Positions 9,711 through 18,423 of a DNA stretch of 64,000 nt are shown one piece after another. Every line of letters begins with the position of its first letter. The first letter of the stretch is position 1. The translations under genes and the position numbers were made by a program. The notes under the pieces are model-generated. The model ran no database searches, was not told the origin of the DNA, and worked only from the letters and a program-made list of their open reading frames with translations. Source of the stretch: Haliotis asinina (lineage: Eukaryota; Mollusca; Gastropoda; Lepetellida; Haliotidae); NCBI RefSeq assembly GCF_037392515.1, contig NW_027133913.1, positions 1 to 64,000 on the forward strand. The letters run 5' to 3'.

Positions 9711-10114
9711 CGACTCCATCAGCAACAGCAGGCCGAGACCTCCACGACGCCAGTATGCACGGTGACCTGGAGAGAGTGAAGCGGATCCTGGCAGCGGGTC
9801 ACGTGAACATCACCTATAGAGCAGGACACTACAGCTCGACACCGGTGATGGCAGCAGCACGGTATGGACACAGGGGTGTGGTGGAGTTCCTGGTGGGTAG
9901 AGGGGCTGATGTGTCACTGGTGGACAGTGAAGGTGACAACGTCCTTCACTGGACCTGTTATAGAGGACACCTGGAGACCGTGAAGCTTATCCTGTCCCTG
10001 AACAGGGTAGACGTCAACGCCAGGAACAACGTCGGGAAGACAGCGGCTGACATAGCGAGACAATATGGACATCAGCGAGTGGTGAAACTCCTGGTGTCAC
10101 GTGGTGCACACTGA
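9711..10114 (+). CDS. Exon 3: ankyrin-repeat domain and C-terminus
   Basis: Terminal exon encoding residues 491-624, ending in a TGA. It holds about four ankyrin repeats: DLHDASMHGDLERVKRILAA, then TPVMAAARYGHRGVVEFLV with GADVSLVDSEGD, then NVLHWTCYRGHLETVKLIL with VDVNARN, and a final TAADIARQYGHQRVVKLLV. Typical ankyrin features are visible: the TPxxxAAxxGH turn, GAD loops and VxxLL helices. The acceptor TTTGTGTTACAG matches consensus. Ankyrin repeats bind proteins and normally work in the cytosol, so their presence behind a signal peptide is unusual. The exon is well preserved and has a higher GC content than the flanking introns, as expected of a selected sequence. Confidence 0.88.
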
Positions 10115-10234
10115 AGTCGGTGTCAGTGTTGACAGAGACAGAGCACATGTCGTTACTGAAACTGCTGTGGTGTGTGCAGTTCGGGTAGTCGTGTGTCACG
10201 ATTCAGGTGATCTCCTTTTTACTCTGTGAATATA

Positions 10235-10240
10235 AATAAA
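10235..10240 (+). promoter_or_regulatory. Polyadenylation signal
   Basis: AATAAA 121 bases after the stop codon, followed by the GT-rich stretch GTTGTTGAGTGTATTTTT. Cleavage is expected near 10,255-10,265. Confidence 0.75.
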
Positions 10241-10269
10241 AGTTGTTGAGTGTATTTTTCAGACATTTT

Positions 10270-10925
10270 GTCACGTATTGTGTTTGGAACCTCGCATGAT
10301 CAGGAAAGAAAATTGTGAAGTGAGTATAAAGATAGACTATGGGTGATTGTACGTGAACGTCACCCGTCTTGACATAATTCTGTGTTAATTTTGTTCAGAG
10401 GATCTCGCGATTTGTGAAACAGACAACAACAAAGTGTTTGTTTACATGTCGCTGTATTCTCTGACCTCAGACTGAGCCGAGGTTCACCCAGCTGACGTGA
10501 CGCCATCTGTACAGTGAGTGACATCACACTGCTGATCATGTCACAGACACACTGACTCGCCCCGCCGTCTTCTCAGCCAGCAATAGCGGCACACTGTCAC
10601 ACAACACAAGCAGTGTTACTCAAATACCAGGTCGTCGCTGGTGCTTAAGCCCACAGGGACGTATATGTCCCTCCTCCTCACAATTCACACCCCTCATTTT
10701 GAATAAAATTCTAAATATACCACGGACATATGTATACTTCACAGTTTTGAATTCAGCGGACACTTTCCTATCTCATGATACCATCCATCATATACCATCG
10801 GCTTCATCCTATATGTCGACTTTTTCACACTATACAAAATCGCGATTCAGAGCGTTGTTTGCTGTATGTTTTGCAATGTGAAAATCGGATAATAACTGGG
10901 AGTATTGAATTCCAAAAATAGCATA
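10270..10925. other. Intergenic, no gene recognised
   Basis: Contains an imperfect palindrome GGGACGTATATGTCCC near 10,657-10,672. No coding or RNA signal was seen. Confidence 0.5.
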
Positions 10926-10982
10926 TTAACTCATTAAGGCCGAGGGACGCGTATGTGGGGCAAATTAATTAGCTTCTCACAG

Positions 10983-11090
10983 CGAGAGCCGCGTATTGGG
11001 GGTTATAAAAAACACCTCTTATTCACCGAGAGCAGCGTATTGTTGTTGATAAAAAGCACCTCCCATTCAGCGAGAGCCGCGTATTGCTGG
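10983..11090 (+). repeat. 44-bp subterminal repeats of the TTAA element
   Basis: CGAGAGCCGCGTATTG-like boxes start at 10,983, 11,027 and 11,071, exactly 44 bases apart, with ATAAAAA and CACCTC between them. A related GCCGAGGGACGCGTATG lies at the terminus. Arrays like this near an end are typical transposase-binding sites. Confidence 0.75.
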
Positions 11091-12478
11091 TTTGAACATT
11101 TTAAATTCGTATTGTACCTATTATTTCAATCAATTTAGCAGTAATGATCAAAGATTAGTTTTTCTTACGAGAGATGTTACTTTCTGTGTTAATCAGAAAA
11201 ACTATTAATGTGTTCTCATAACAATTGCTTGCAATGTCGGGGGCTTATAGTGGCAAATGAACACATGTCTGAGAGAAAAGGGATTATGAGATGTTGTTAC
11301 AGGAGGTAAGTGTTTGTTACTCGTCATTGGGAGTGAATACTAAGATACTATGTTTGCACATTGATTGAATTAACGGTGACAAGGTTACAAAACCTTCTTC
11401 TGAATGAAGTCATTCATTCATTCGTTGTAATAGTTCATATAATGAATCGTAGACATAAATAGCAATACTGTATTACACACGTTTGTGTAGATTTGAAATA
11501 AATCAAGTTACTAATTTAGACCTAACTCATTTGCGACTATTGATTTTTAAAGTTGACAATAATATATAATCGAATATGAAGTGATTACTCTTGCATCTAC
11601 TCATAATATACATACATAGTACACATAAACCATACAAGGGTAACTGGAGCATTTTGTACAAGCTGTTTCATGTTGATTTGAAATGTGATTTTTCAATGCA
11701 ATTTACATAAGCATTGTGTAAGAAACTTTTGCATTTGATCTCTATAATTATCTTATCCAGTGTAATGATCACGTGTATCAGATCCATCGTCAATAAAAGG
11801 AGGATAATGCATCACTTACGGAATTGATGTGTATAATTCAATCAGACAACATTAATGAGATATATGAACACCTCTTTCAACCTCAAAATAACAGCCTCAA
11901 GCAGAATGCACGTCCAAGTAAAGTTTTGTCCCGTGGCAAGTGTAAAACAAACTACTGCGATGTTATGTCACTGGTCAACCTGTTTTGTGGAGTCAATCTT
12001 CTGAAATTCGTTTGCTTTCAAAACAAATATAAGTATGCCCATGTTTATAAATATTTGAGGAGATTCAACTGCAAGTGTATACATCACAATAAATCAGTAT
12101 CGTGTAACTTTTTTGAATTCTATAACACATGTCCTTGAATTGTGATATTTGTTCGTAACAATGTGCAGATTATATTGAAATGTTCAGGAAGCCATTATGT
12201 TTGATGTACAAGTAGTGTGCGCAAAATGTATATGCAAAAAATACTATCTCTACTCAATGGTTGGATTGGGTTGTCCGGGGTAAAAATAATCGGATTGTAC
12301 CGCTTTGATCGCTTCAAAGGAAAATAAACCAATCAAAGTGCTTGTTAGTCCTATATGTACATATCGATTATGTATGTTCAGAATATCGATTGGTCAACGA
12401 TCAAACCAATAGTCAATCTGTATCCAAGCTGTCTAGTGACCGAACGTGCTCTTCAGAAATTTAGCCCACGCCTCATCA

Positions 12479-12501
12479 CCTGTCATTTCCTCTGTGACAG
12501 G
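12479..12501. other. Small perfect hairpin inside the TTAA element
   Basis: CCTGTCA and TGACAGG are separated by nine bases. No U-run or other sign of an RNA gene accompanies it. Confidence 0.35.
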
Positions 12502-13383
12502 TATCTCATGATACGATTGGTCATAGATAACAAATCAGCCACTATATTGAACAGTTGAGATACAAAACGTCCTATTCGGGAACTTTGAAACCCATGACCC
12601 TTTGTCTTATGTATGTGCAAGGAGTAGCGTTATACAATATGCATACATGTATGTTCGTGTGATAACGTATATTTTATGTGTTAAATCTAGATGAACCAAA
12701 GTGACAAACTGTGAATCTGGTCCATGTAAGTCACACATTAGCTTATTAGTACTTACCTAAAATATTCAGTATATACCAGCAACGTATCAGCGAAAACGAT
12801 TCTTTCATAGAAGATTATTAAGCATGTGCGTAAATTCTTCTTTAATGCCATTGAAATAGATGTGTTGAACAATTTAACCTCACACAATGATATGAGAGGG
12901 ACAGTTTGTTTAAGTATGTCTTACATCCAAAGAAAACAAACTTGTGTTTAAAAAATACACATGGCACCAAAAGTCTACAAGAGAAAGTGTAATAAAATTA
13001 CGTAAAACGTTACATATATGACATGTATTCACTCCTGCTTTCTTTCAACATATACCTTTACAACGCAATTAAACAATTAAACAATCAATACTTGCTCGTA
13101 TGACGAGACAGTTTCCTGTAATCTCCGAAACCTGTCAGGGATATCAGACGTGAAGAGCCCTAATTAGTCTCGCCACACCCAGCCAGGCAATCAGCACGGG
13201 GTTCCAGGTGTGGAGCAGTGAAGTGGCTCTCGGGCTTAATGAGTTAATGATCACTGATAGCAAGTTTTCATGTAACCAGTAATGATAATTCTGAAACGTC
13301 GCCGATGAACCCAGATTCGGTTGGGATGCTTTCGAAAATACACTTACACGAACGTCGATGTGCCCTTTCCGCCATGTCGGATA

Positions 13384-13402
13384 TAGTGTTTCCCCCAGGA
13401 TT
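13384..13402 (+). repeat. hAT-type terminal inverted repeat candidate
   Basis: TAGTGTTTCCCCCAGGATT resembles the CAGTGTTTCCC-like termini I recall for many hAT transposons. It lies 3' of the hAT transposase remnant, as expected for an element end. A matching partner upstream (higher coordinates) was not found. Between here and the coding remnant are four AAAAGGGCA-like boxes at about 13,405-13,480. Confidence 0.4.
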
Positions 13403-13559
13403 ATGAAAGGGCAGGGTAGTCTCATAGACAAAAGGGCACTTGAAAATTCAAAAGGGCATTCAGCAAACTGAAAAGGCACAATTGCGCAATTAACAATTAA
13501 GGGTTAACAATCATTTACTGATTTCGGTCGTTTGGCATGCTCTGATGCAAGTTCACTCT

Positions 13560-15641
13560 TCATAGTCTCCTCTTCATTCTTGCCAGGAATTTGGCCACAC
13601 ACTTCCTCAAGTCAATGTCAGCAGAAGAATTAGCATTCATGCTGACCATAATTAGCTTGGTGCAGTTATGAATTTTCAGCCTATTCCTATGGTCTGTCAC
13701 AATGAGTTTCACGTGGGAGAAGACTCTCTCAACCTCCGATGTTGAAAGGATCACAATAGCATGAATGCTCAGGAGCTTCATGATGTTTGGGTAGAGGTCT
13801 CCCAGTTGGGGCTTGAGGCTGGTCAGAGTCTTCAAGATGGTGGATGGTGAACAGGTATCAACTTCTTCAGCAAAAATTCCTTGACCTGGCTCCACTCAAG
13901 CTGTGTCTTCTCAACATCAAGACCAAAGTGCTCTGCCAGTTCTGTAATCTGCAAACTTTGAACATAATATGAATATGTGAAAATGTGACAAAAGTCCTGT
14001 TTTGAATAATTCTTGTTTTCATTCTTGTTTTAATCTCTTAACATTTACATTTTCAATTACAAAATTGTTATATTTTACAAAATCAGTTTGATAGAATTAA
14101 TTTCCAGTACCTCAGCATCACCATGGAATGTCAGGAATGATGAGTCTCCAGCCTTCCTCAGATCAAGTGCAGATAAACTTGTCAGGATGGGGGTGACCTT
14201 CAGTCTTTGCTCCAGATTCTCCATCAGTTTATCCAAGAACATAGTCTTTGACCTTGAGACATCTGTTCTCCTGCTACCAACTTTCTCCAGGTTATACTGC
14301 TCTCCAAGTTGATCCACACGGCTCAGGTATGGACCAGGTTTCTTCTTCATCTTTTTCAAAGATGCCAAGCTACTTCTCATCTGAGGCTCAACAATACTAA
14401 GGTCGAGATCTTTCCTGTCAAACATCTTTGTCAATCCTGATAGGAGTGAACAAACGTCACAGAGAAGTAAGATGAAATAAACGTTCTGGTAGGACATCAT
14501 GTGTTTGTAAAGACCTTCAGCAGTCACACTCTGTTTGTCACCAGCCCGCTTGTCATTCCCCATACCAACTGCATTCTCTAGGTCAGCAAGATAGCAGGAG
14601 AGCTTCTCCTGACAGCATGAACAGCCTTTCATGGCTCAGCCAACGTGTGTGCACAGCCTTTTTGATGGTCACATTACATGTGTCTTTGTCATCTGCAGTG
14701 TTTTCCATTTCTCTGATGAGTGTCTGCATCTGTTCAAGGCTCTTGGATCTTACAGTACTGTAATGATAGTATTTAAAAAGTTCCATTAGCATTTCATCAA
14801 CAGACTCGATTTCAGTCACTGATTTGAAAGTTGAACTAACAGCCAGTTGCAGTCTATGATTCACACAGTGGACATCAATCAAAGCTGGATTGTCTCTCTT
14901 CAGTTGTGCAACTACAGCATCCTGGAGAAATGCAAGTTTTGACTCTCCATTTTCCAGATAACGGCCCGCCAATGCAATGTGTTTTCTGGTTGAAACATCT
15001 GTATATCCATCAAGCATCAAGCCAAATGAATTGCTCTCTCTCTCATCGTCTGCAGGACTTTCTCTTCCACTACCTCAGCCGGAAATTCAAGAAATTCCTG
15101 GACTGTACTATGTCCAGTGTACGTGCCATGGCTCAGTTTGACTATATTAGGAGCACCAAGTTCAGCACACAACTCTATGAGAGGTCCAAACAATGTTGTA
15201 TGTGGCAAATTGTGCTTGATCAAGAAGAACAAAACTTTCTGTGCCTCTACCAGTGATGGAGTTTCCTGCTCGGAATAACTATGAAATAAGTCATGAATGG
15301 ACATAGCATCATCCTTTTCAAGTTTGACTGCTTCCTGATGCATTTGAGAGTTCTCGTGCAGAGTAATTTTGTCCAGTCTTACAGTCTGACATCCAGCTTG
15401 TGTCCAAACCATGGATCCATTTCGTCCTTTCATATTCCATTTAGTTCAAAGAGAACAGAACATCATGCCGCTTCTTTCGCCCTCATCATTTGCATCCTCA
15501 ACGTATTTTAGCCAGGGACGATCTTGTTTCCAATTGGTATCGAAAACAAGCTTGTGGCCTGCATCTTTCTTCTTCTGAGTTGGTTGAGGGAGTGGGTCAC
15601 GCTTCTCATAGCAAACAAGATCCGAATCTTCCACATCAGGT
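13560..15641 (-). pseudogene. hAT-family transposase with TTF-type zinc finger (ZNF862-like), frameshifted
   Basis: Minus-strand pieces in order. The first exon starts after a TGTATTTCAG acceptor at 15,641 and carries WKQDRPWLKYVEDAN and the zinc-finger half MMFCSL. The next expected Cys codon is TGA, and the finger then resumes through HENSQMH. The piece LMLDGYTDVSTRKHIALAG holds the first catalytic Asp. It is displaced in frame by a GAGAGAGAGA run near 15,045. VHTRWLSHERLF is followed by a second shift near 14,600. A probable 162-base intron lies at 13,949-14,110 (GTACTG ... TTTGCAG). The C-terminal dimerisation block STSEVERVFSHVKLIV contains the last catalytic Glu and ends at 13,560. At least three frameshifts and one nonsense codon make it inactive. 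Confidence 0.85.
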
Positions 15642-16512
15642 CTGAAATACACATTCAAGTTCCAGTCAAAATTTATTATATTCTGTAATTTTAAATTAAT
15701 AAAATATCATTTGAATATTAAGAAAATAAGAATAGTATCGTTCTCATAAACTTTCATGTTAGAAACAAAATATAACAATGAATTCCTTTAACAACTATAA
15801 CACATACACTTTTACACTGACATGACTAAATTAACCCAAACACATACAGACTGAAAAGACAGACTTGGAGGCAGGTAAAAATTGCCTTTGTTCATCTTAT
15901 CAACCACAAAATCTGCCATCTTCAAATTAAATATACACATATAATTAATTTATCAGTTCTACCGATATTTAAATATATAAAAATTTGAATGAAAGCAGTG
16001 CAGTAAATAAACCTAAATACGTTCAGAAATAGACATGTGTTTCTTTCATTTGGAACCATTACCTCGGTAATTCCTACATCTAAAAAAAGATATACCCAGA
16101 TATACATTTCACCAGATATACCCACTAACCGAGTTGTTAATATTAACTATAGCAAACGAGATGGTTTTGCCTTCATCAAGAAAATGAAAATGAAAAATAT
16201 GTGCTTCTGAAAAAAAATCTTTCAGAGTGAGGTCGTCAGAACACAAGGAGAAATAAAAATGAAATTAAAATACTACAACCTATTCGCAATCATAATATTA
16301 GAAAGGATGATAATCAAACGGTATAATTTAAATACTTGAGACAAGCTGAGAAAAGGAAATGAAAAAAAAATCGGAAACAATCTGAAGTGATCATGTCCAG
16401 TATGGTTTCCTTTGTTTCAATCGCTTTTATTTTCTTCTGACTAAAATACTAAAATAAATCATAAACGCACAGTATTTACAGCTAAGATTGTTAAAAATCA
16501 TAAACATAAATC
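15642..16512. other. AT-rich 5' flank of the hAT remnant
   Basis: No gene is secure. A short minus-strand frame from ATG at 15,919 begins MADFVVDKMNKGNFYLPP and could be an upstream hAT exon, but no good donor follows. The rest is AT-rich. Confidence 0.4.
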
Positions 16513-16757
16513 TTCACCCGTGTGGACCCGGGGCAGAATGTGTCCACAACGCCCCATTGCTTGTCGTAAGAGGCGACTGAATTGGGCAACCTGTTTGCCG
16601 TGGGTTGCGTCCCGTGTCGGTGGAGGACGGGATCCTGGTGGTTGAGGGCAGTTGGGCCTTTAACTCCTTTCTATTTGCCCAACACACCACTTCGGCCCTT
16701 ACTTCACCTAGACGGGTGGTTGAATTGGCCTGAATCAACCAATCAGCTGGTCATGCA
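16513..16757 (+). repeat. Interspersed 5' module, plus-strand copy
   Basis: Begins at CACCCGTGTGGACCCGG, contains TTGTCGTAAGAGGCGACT, GGTTGCGTCCCGTGTCGGTG, CAACACACCACTTCGGCCC and ACCTAGACGGGTGGT, and ends at AGCTGGTCATGCA. The TTGTCGTAAGAGGCGACT box also resembles the tail of the abundant gastropod repeat named at 3465, as I recall it. It lacks the GCCACCTCCTC head. Confidence 0.8.
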
Positions 16758-16758
16758 G

Positions 16759-16944
16759 GTTGGGAATGTAGGTATCAACTGGAATGTTACAGTAGCCTGC
16801 CTTCACTGATTTCGGAGCATTTGGATATGAAAAGGTAAACGGATACGTATTTGTTTTGATGGTTTCGTTGTTTCTGCGAGTTGAAAAGCGCTTGACATAG
16901 ATCACACCTTGATCCTTCATTTCTGATGCTATATCAGCACCCAT
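16759..16944 (-). pseudogene. LINE ORF1 fragment, antisense between two 5' modules
   Basis: 62 codons on the minus strand read GADIASEMKDQGVIYVKRF, then PFTFSYPNAPKSVKAGYCN and VDTYIPN. This matches the segment just before the first zinc knuckle in the ORF1 copies at 17.5 and 24.5 kb. It stops exactly where the zinc knuckles should begin. Both borders abut module sequence that runs on the plus strand, so this is a rearranged or nested insertion. Confidence 0.85.
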
Positions 16945-16945
16945 G

Positions 16946-17256
16946 AACCCGGCCACCTCCTCGTGGTGGGTGCTGGGTAACACAAAAGGCCATTCGAACC
17001 CCCGTGTGGACCCGGGTCAACTAGGTCCATAGCACCTCATTGCTGGTCGCAAGGAGTGACCAAATTGGGCAACCTGTGTGCCGTGGGCTGCGTCCCGTGT
17101 CGGTGGAGGACGTTAGTCTGGTGGTTGGGGGCAGTAGGAGCCTGAACTGTGTTCCTGTTGCCCAACACACCACTTCGGCCCTTACTTCACCTAGACGGGT
17201 GGTAGAATCGGCCCGATTCTATCAATCGGCTGGTCACATCGTGCCCTGTGCATGAA
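16946..17256 (+). repeat. 5' module at the head of LINE A
   Basis: The most complete plus-strand copy: head GCCACCTCCTCGTGGTGGGT, then GCTGGGTAACAC, CCCCGTGTGGACCCGGGTCA, GGCTGCGTCCCGTGTCGGTG, CAACACACCACTTCGGCCC, TCTATCAATCGGCTGGTCAC and tail GTGCCCTGTGCATG. In copies A, B and D it is followed, after 90-130 AT-rich bases, by the CCTAGAGTC / GGTGGCTCATGGGCCAATCT box of the LINE 5' UTR. That order argues it belongs to the LINE. Confidence 0.8.
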
Positions 17257-17541
17257 TATTATGTAAGATAACTGGAAAAGGGTTAGAAAAATTTTGACCA
17301 TTTTGACTTTGTATGTTCTAACGTGTCATAGAATTACATTGCCTAGAGTCCTATGCCAGAAGGCGGTGGCTCATTGGCCAATCTAGTAGGATATGCCTTT
17401 TTTTAGATATGTTTCTACTTGAGTATATCCACCTGGTATCCTTTGTGCCATCTGTTGGAGATCCACAGATGTAAGGCATCGCCCTTGTTGACACTCTGTG
17501 GTGGGTGGGAGCCAGATGGGTGAAACATAACTACTACTAAA
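17257..17541 (+). other. LINE A 5' UTR, second part
   Basis: Contains CCTAGAGTCCTATGCCAGAA, GGCGGTGGCTCATTGGCCAA, GAGTATATCCACCTGGTATC, and just before the ORF1 ATG GCATCGCCCTTGTTGACACT and GTGGTGGGTGGGAG. The same boxes occur in order on the minus strand before ORF1 of copy B. Confidence 0.75.
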
Positions 17542-18415
17542 ATGGCACCCCCTTACAAAAAACGTACTCATGAACCAAAAGATTCACTCTCTTCCGAAGA
17601 TGACGATCCTTCAACACAAAAAATGAACTCTGATTTCTGACCACTGGTCCTGTCTTCCACTGATGGCAATCCTCTAAAGCAGAATCCATTTGCCATTGCA
17701 AAGGGTATTGAAGGTTTAGGTGGAGAAGTTAAAGAAGTTAAAATGTTATGTTCTGGCTGTCTTTTGATTGAGTGGAGGAAACACATTCAGTCACAGATTC
17801 TCGTTTCCACCAAATCTTTAGCAAATGTTTCTGTGCAAGTTTCTCCTCACAGGACTTTGAACAGCAGCAAGGGGATTGTTCGGGATGCAATACGGTGTCC
17901 CTTGGACATGACCGTTGCTGAAATTATCTCAGAAGTAAAATCACAAAATGTTTTTGACGTAAAACGTGATACAATGAAGAAAGACAATGAAGCGGTCAAG
18001 ACAACCGCACACTTGTTTACATTTGGTCTTCCGGCTCGTCCTGAATCACTTAAGGCTGGATACTGTAACTTAAGGGTAGATGCTTTCATATCGTAATCCA
18101 GTCGCTTGTCATCGATGTGGAACGTGCGAGGATGGCAGGTCATGTACAAATCCTCCTTCGTGTGTCAACTGCTCAGGTAGCCATCCGTCCTCGTCAAAGG
18201 AATGTCCTACATGGAAACTTCAATCAAACATCTCTGCAAAACAGAACCCTAGTGGAAGAGGCCCAAAAGGGTCAAATAATCAGGTCCAGCTGTTCAATAA
18301 GTTTGGATCACTCGAGGACATGGATGTGTCTGAAAGCAGCCATTTTCGGACACATAGCTTGTCACCCTCGAGAAGACCGAGGGGTCGTTCTCCTGTTAAT
18401 CCCCCGAAGAGATAA
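17542..18415 (+). pseudogene. LINE A ORF1 (gag-like, CCHC zinc knuckles), broken
   Basis: The frame starts at ATG 17,542 with MAPPYKKRTHEPKDSLSSED and is interrupted by TGA at 17,638-17,640, where related copies have Trp. It continues through NGNPLKQNPFAIAKGIEG-like sequence and the nucleic-acid-binding middle region to SLKAGYCNLRVDAFIS near 18,096. The frame then shifts and roughly 55 bases are missing compared with copy B. The first zinc knuckle (CYKCQKFGHGSNSC in B) is lost, while the second (CHRCGTCEDGRSC) and third (CVNCSGSHPSSSKECPTW) remain in the +1 frame to the TAA at 18,413-18,415. The protein would have packaged the element RNA. Confidence 0.85.
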
Positions 18416-18423
18416 CTTCATCA

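Larger units (their letters stand above)
3929..10260 (+). other. Gene: secreted coiled-coil protein with ankyrin repeats (three exons)
   Basis: The predicted transcription unit runs from the initiator at about 3929 to just beyond the AATAAA at 10,235. Joining 3966-5349, 9320-9406 and 9711-10,114 gives 1,875 nt with no stop before the terminal TGA, a 624-residue product. Both introns are phase 1 with GT/AG borders: GTGAGT at 5350, CTGTCTCAG ending at 9319, GTAGGC at 9407 and TGTGTTACAG ending at 9710. The predicted order is signal peptide, coiled coil, Thr/Pro/Ser-rich linker and ankyrin repeats. No transmembrane exon was found in either intron, so the simplest prediction is a secreted protein. 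I recall large ankyrin-repeat families in gastropods, but not this exact arrangement. Function is unknown. Confidence 0.75.
10926..13247 (+). mobile_element. Putative non-autonomous piggyBac-type element (TTAA target duplication)
   Basis: The left border is TTAA at 10,926-10,929 followed by CTCATTAAGGCCGAG (10,930-10,944). The right border is CTCGGGCTTAATGAG (13,229-13,243) followed by TTAA (13,244-13,247). The two 15-bp ends are inverted repeats with one mismatch. TTAA duplications plus short inverted termini are the signature of piggyBac-type transposition. Near the left end the sub-motif CGAGAGCCGCGTATTG recurs three more times, and CGAGAGCC also lies inside the right end. The AT-rich interior shows no transposase domain that I recognise, so it would depend on an enzyme in trans. 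Chance similarity of the ends is possible but unlikely with TTAA on both sides. Confidence 0.55.

Noticed and set aside
10699..11138. Two small plus-strand ORFs (10,699-10,881; 10,953-11,138)
   Set aside because: The first has no features. The second is a translation of the subterminal repeats of the TTAA element.
11824..12138. 104-codon ORF inside the TTAA element
   Set aside because: AT-rich composition, no recognisable domain and no transposase motif. It is probably a chance frame.
14906..15511. Plus-strand ORFs opposite the hAT remnant
   Set aside because: They are the antisense of a recognisable transposase and show no similarity of their own.
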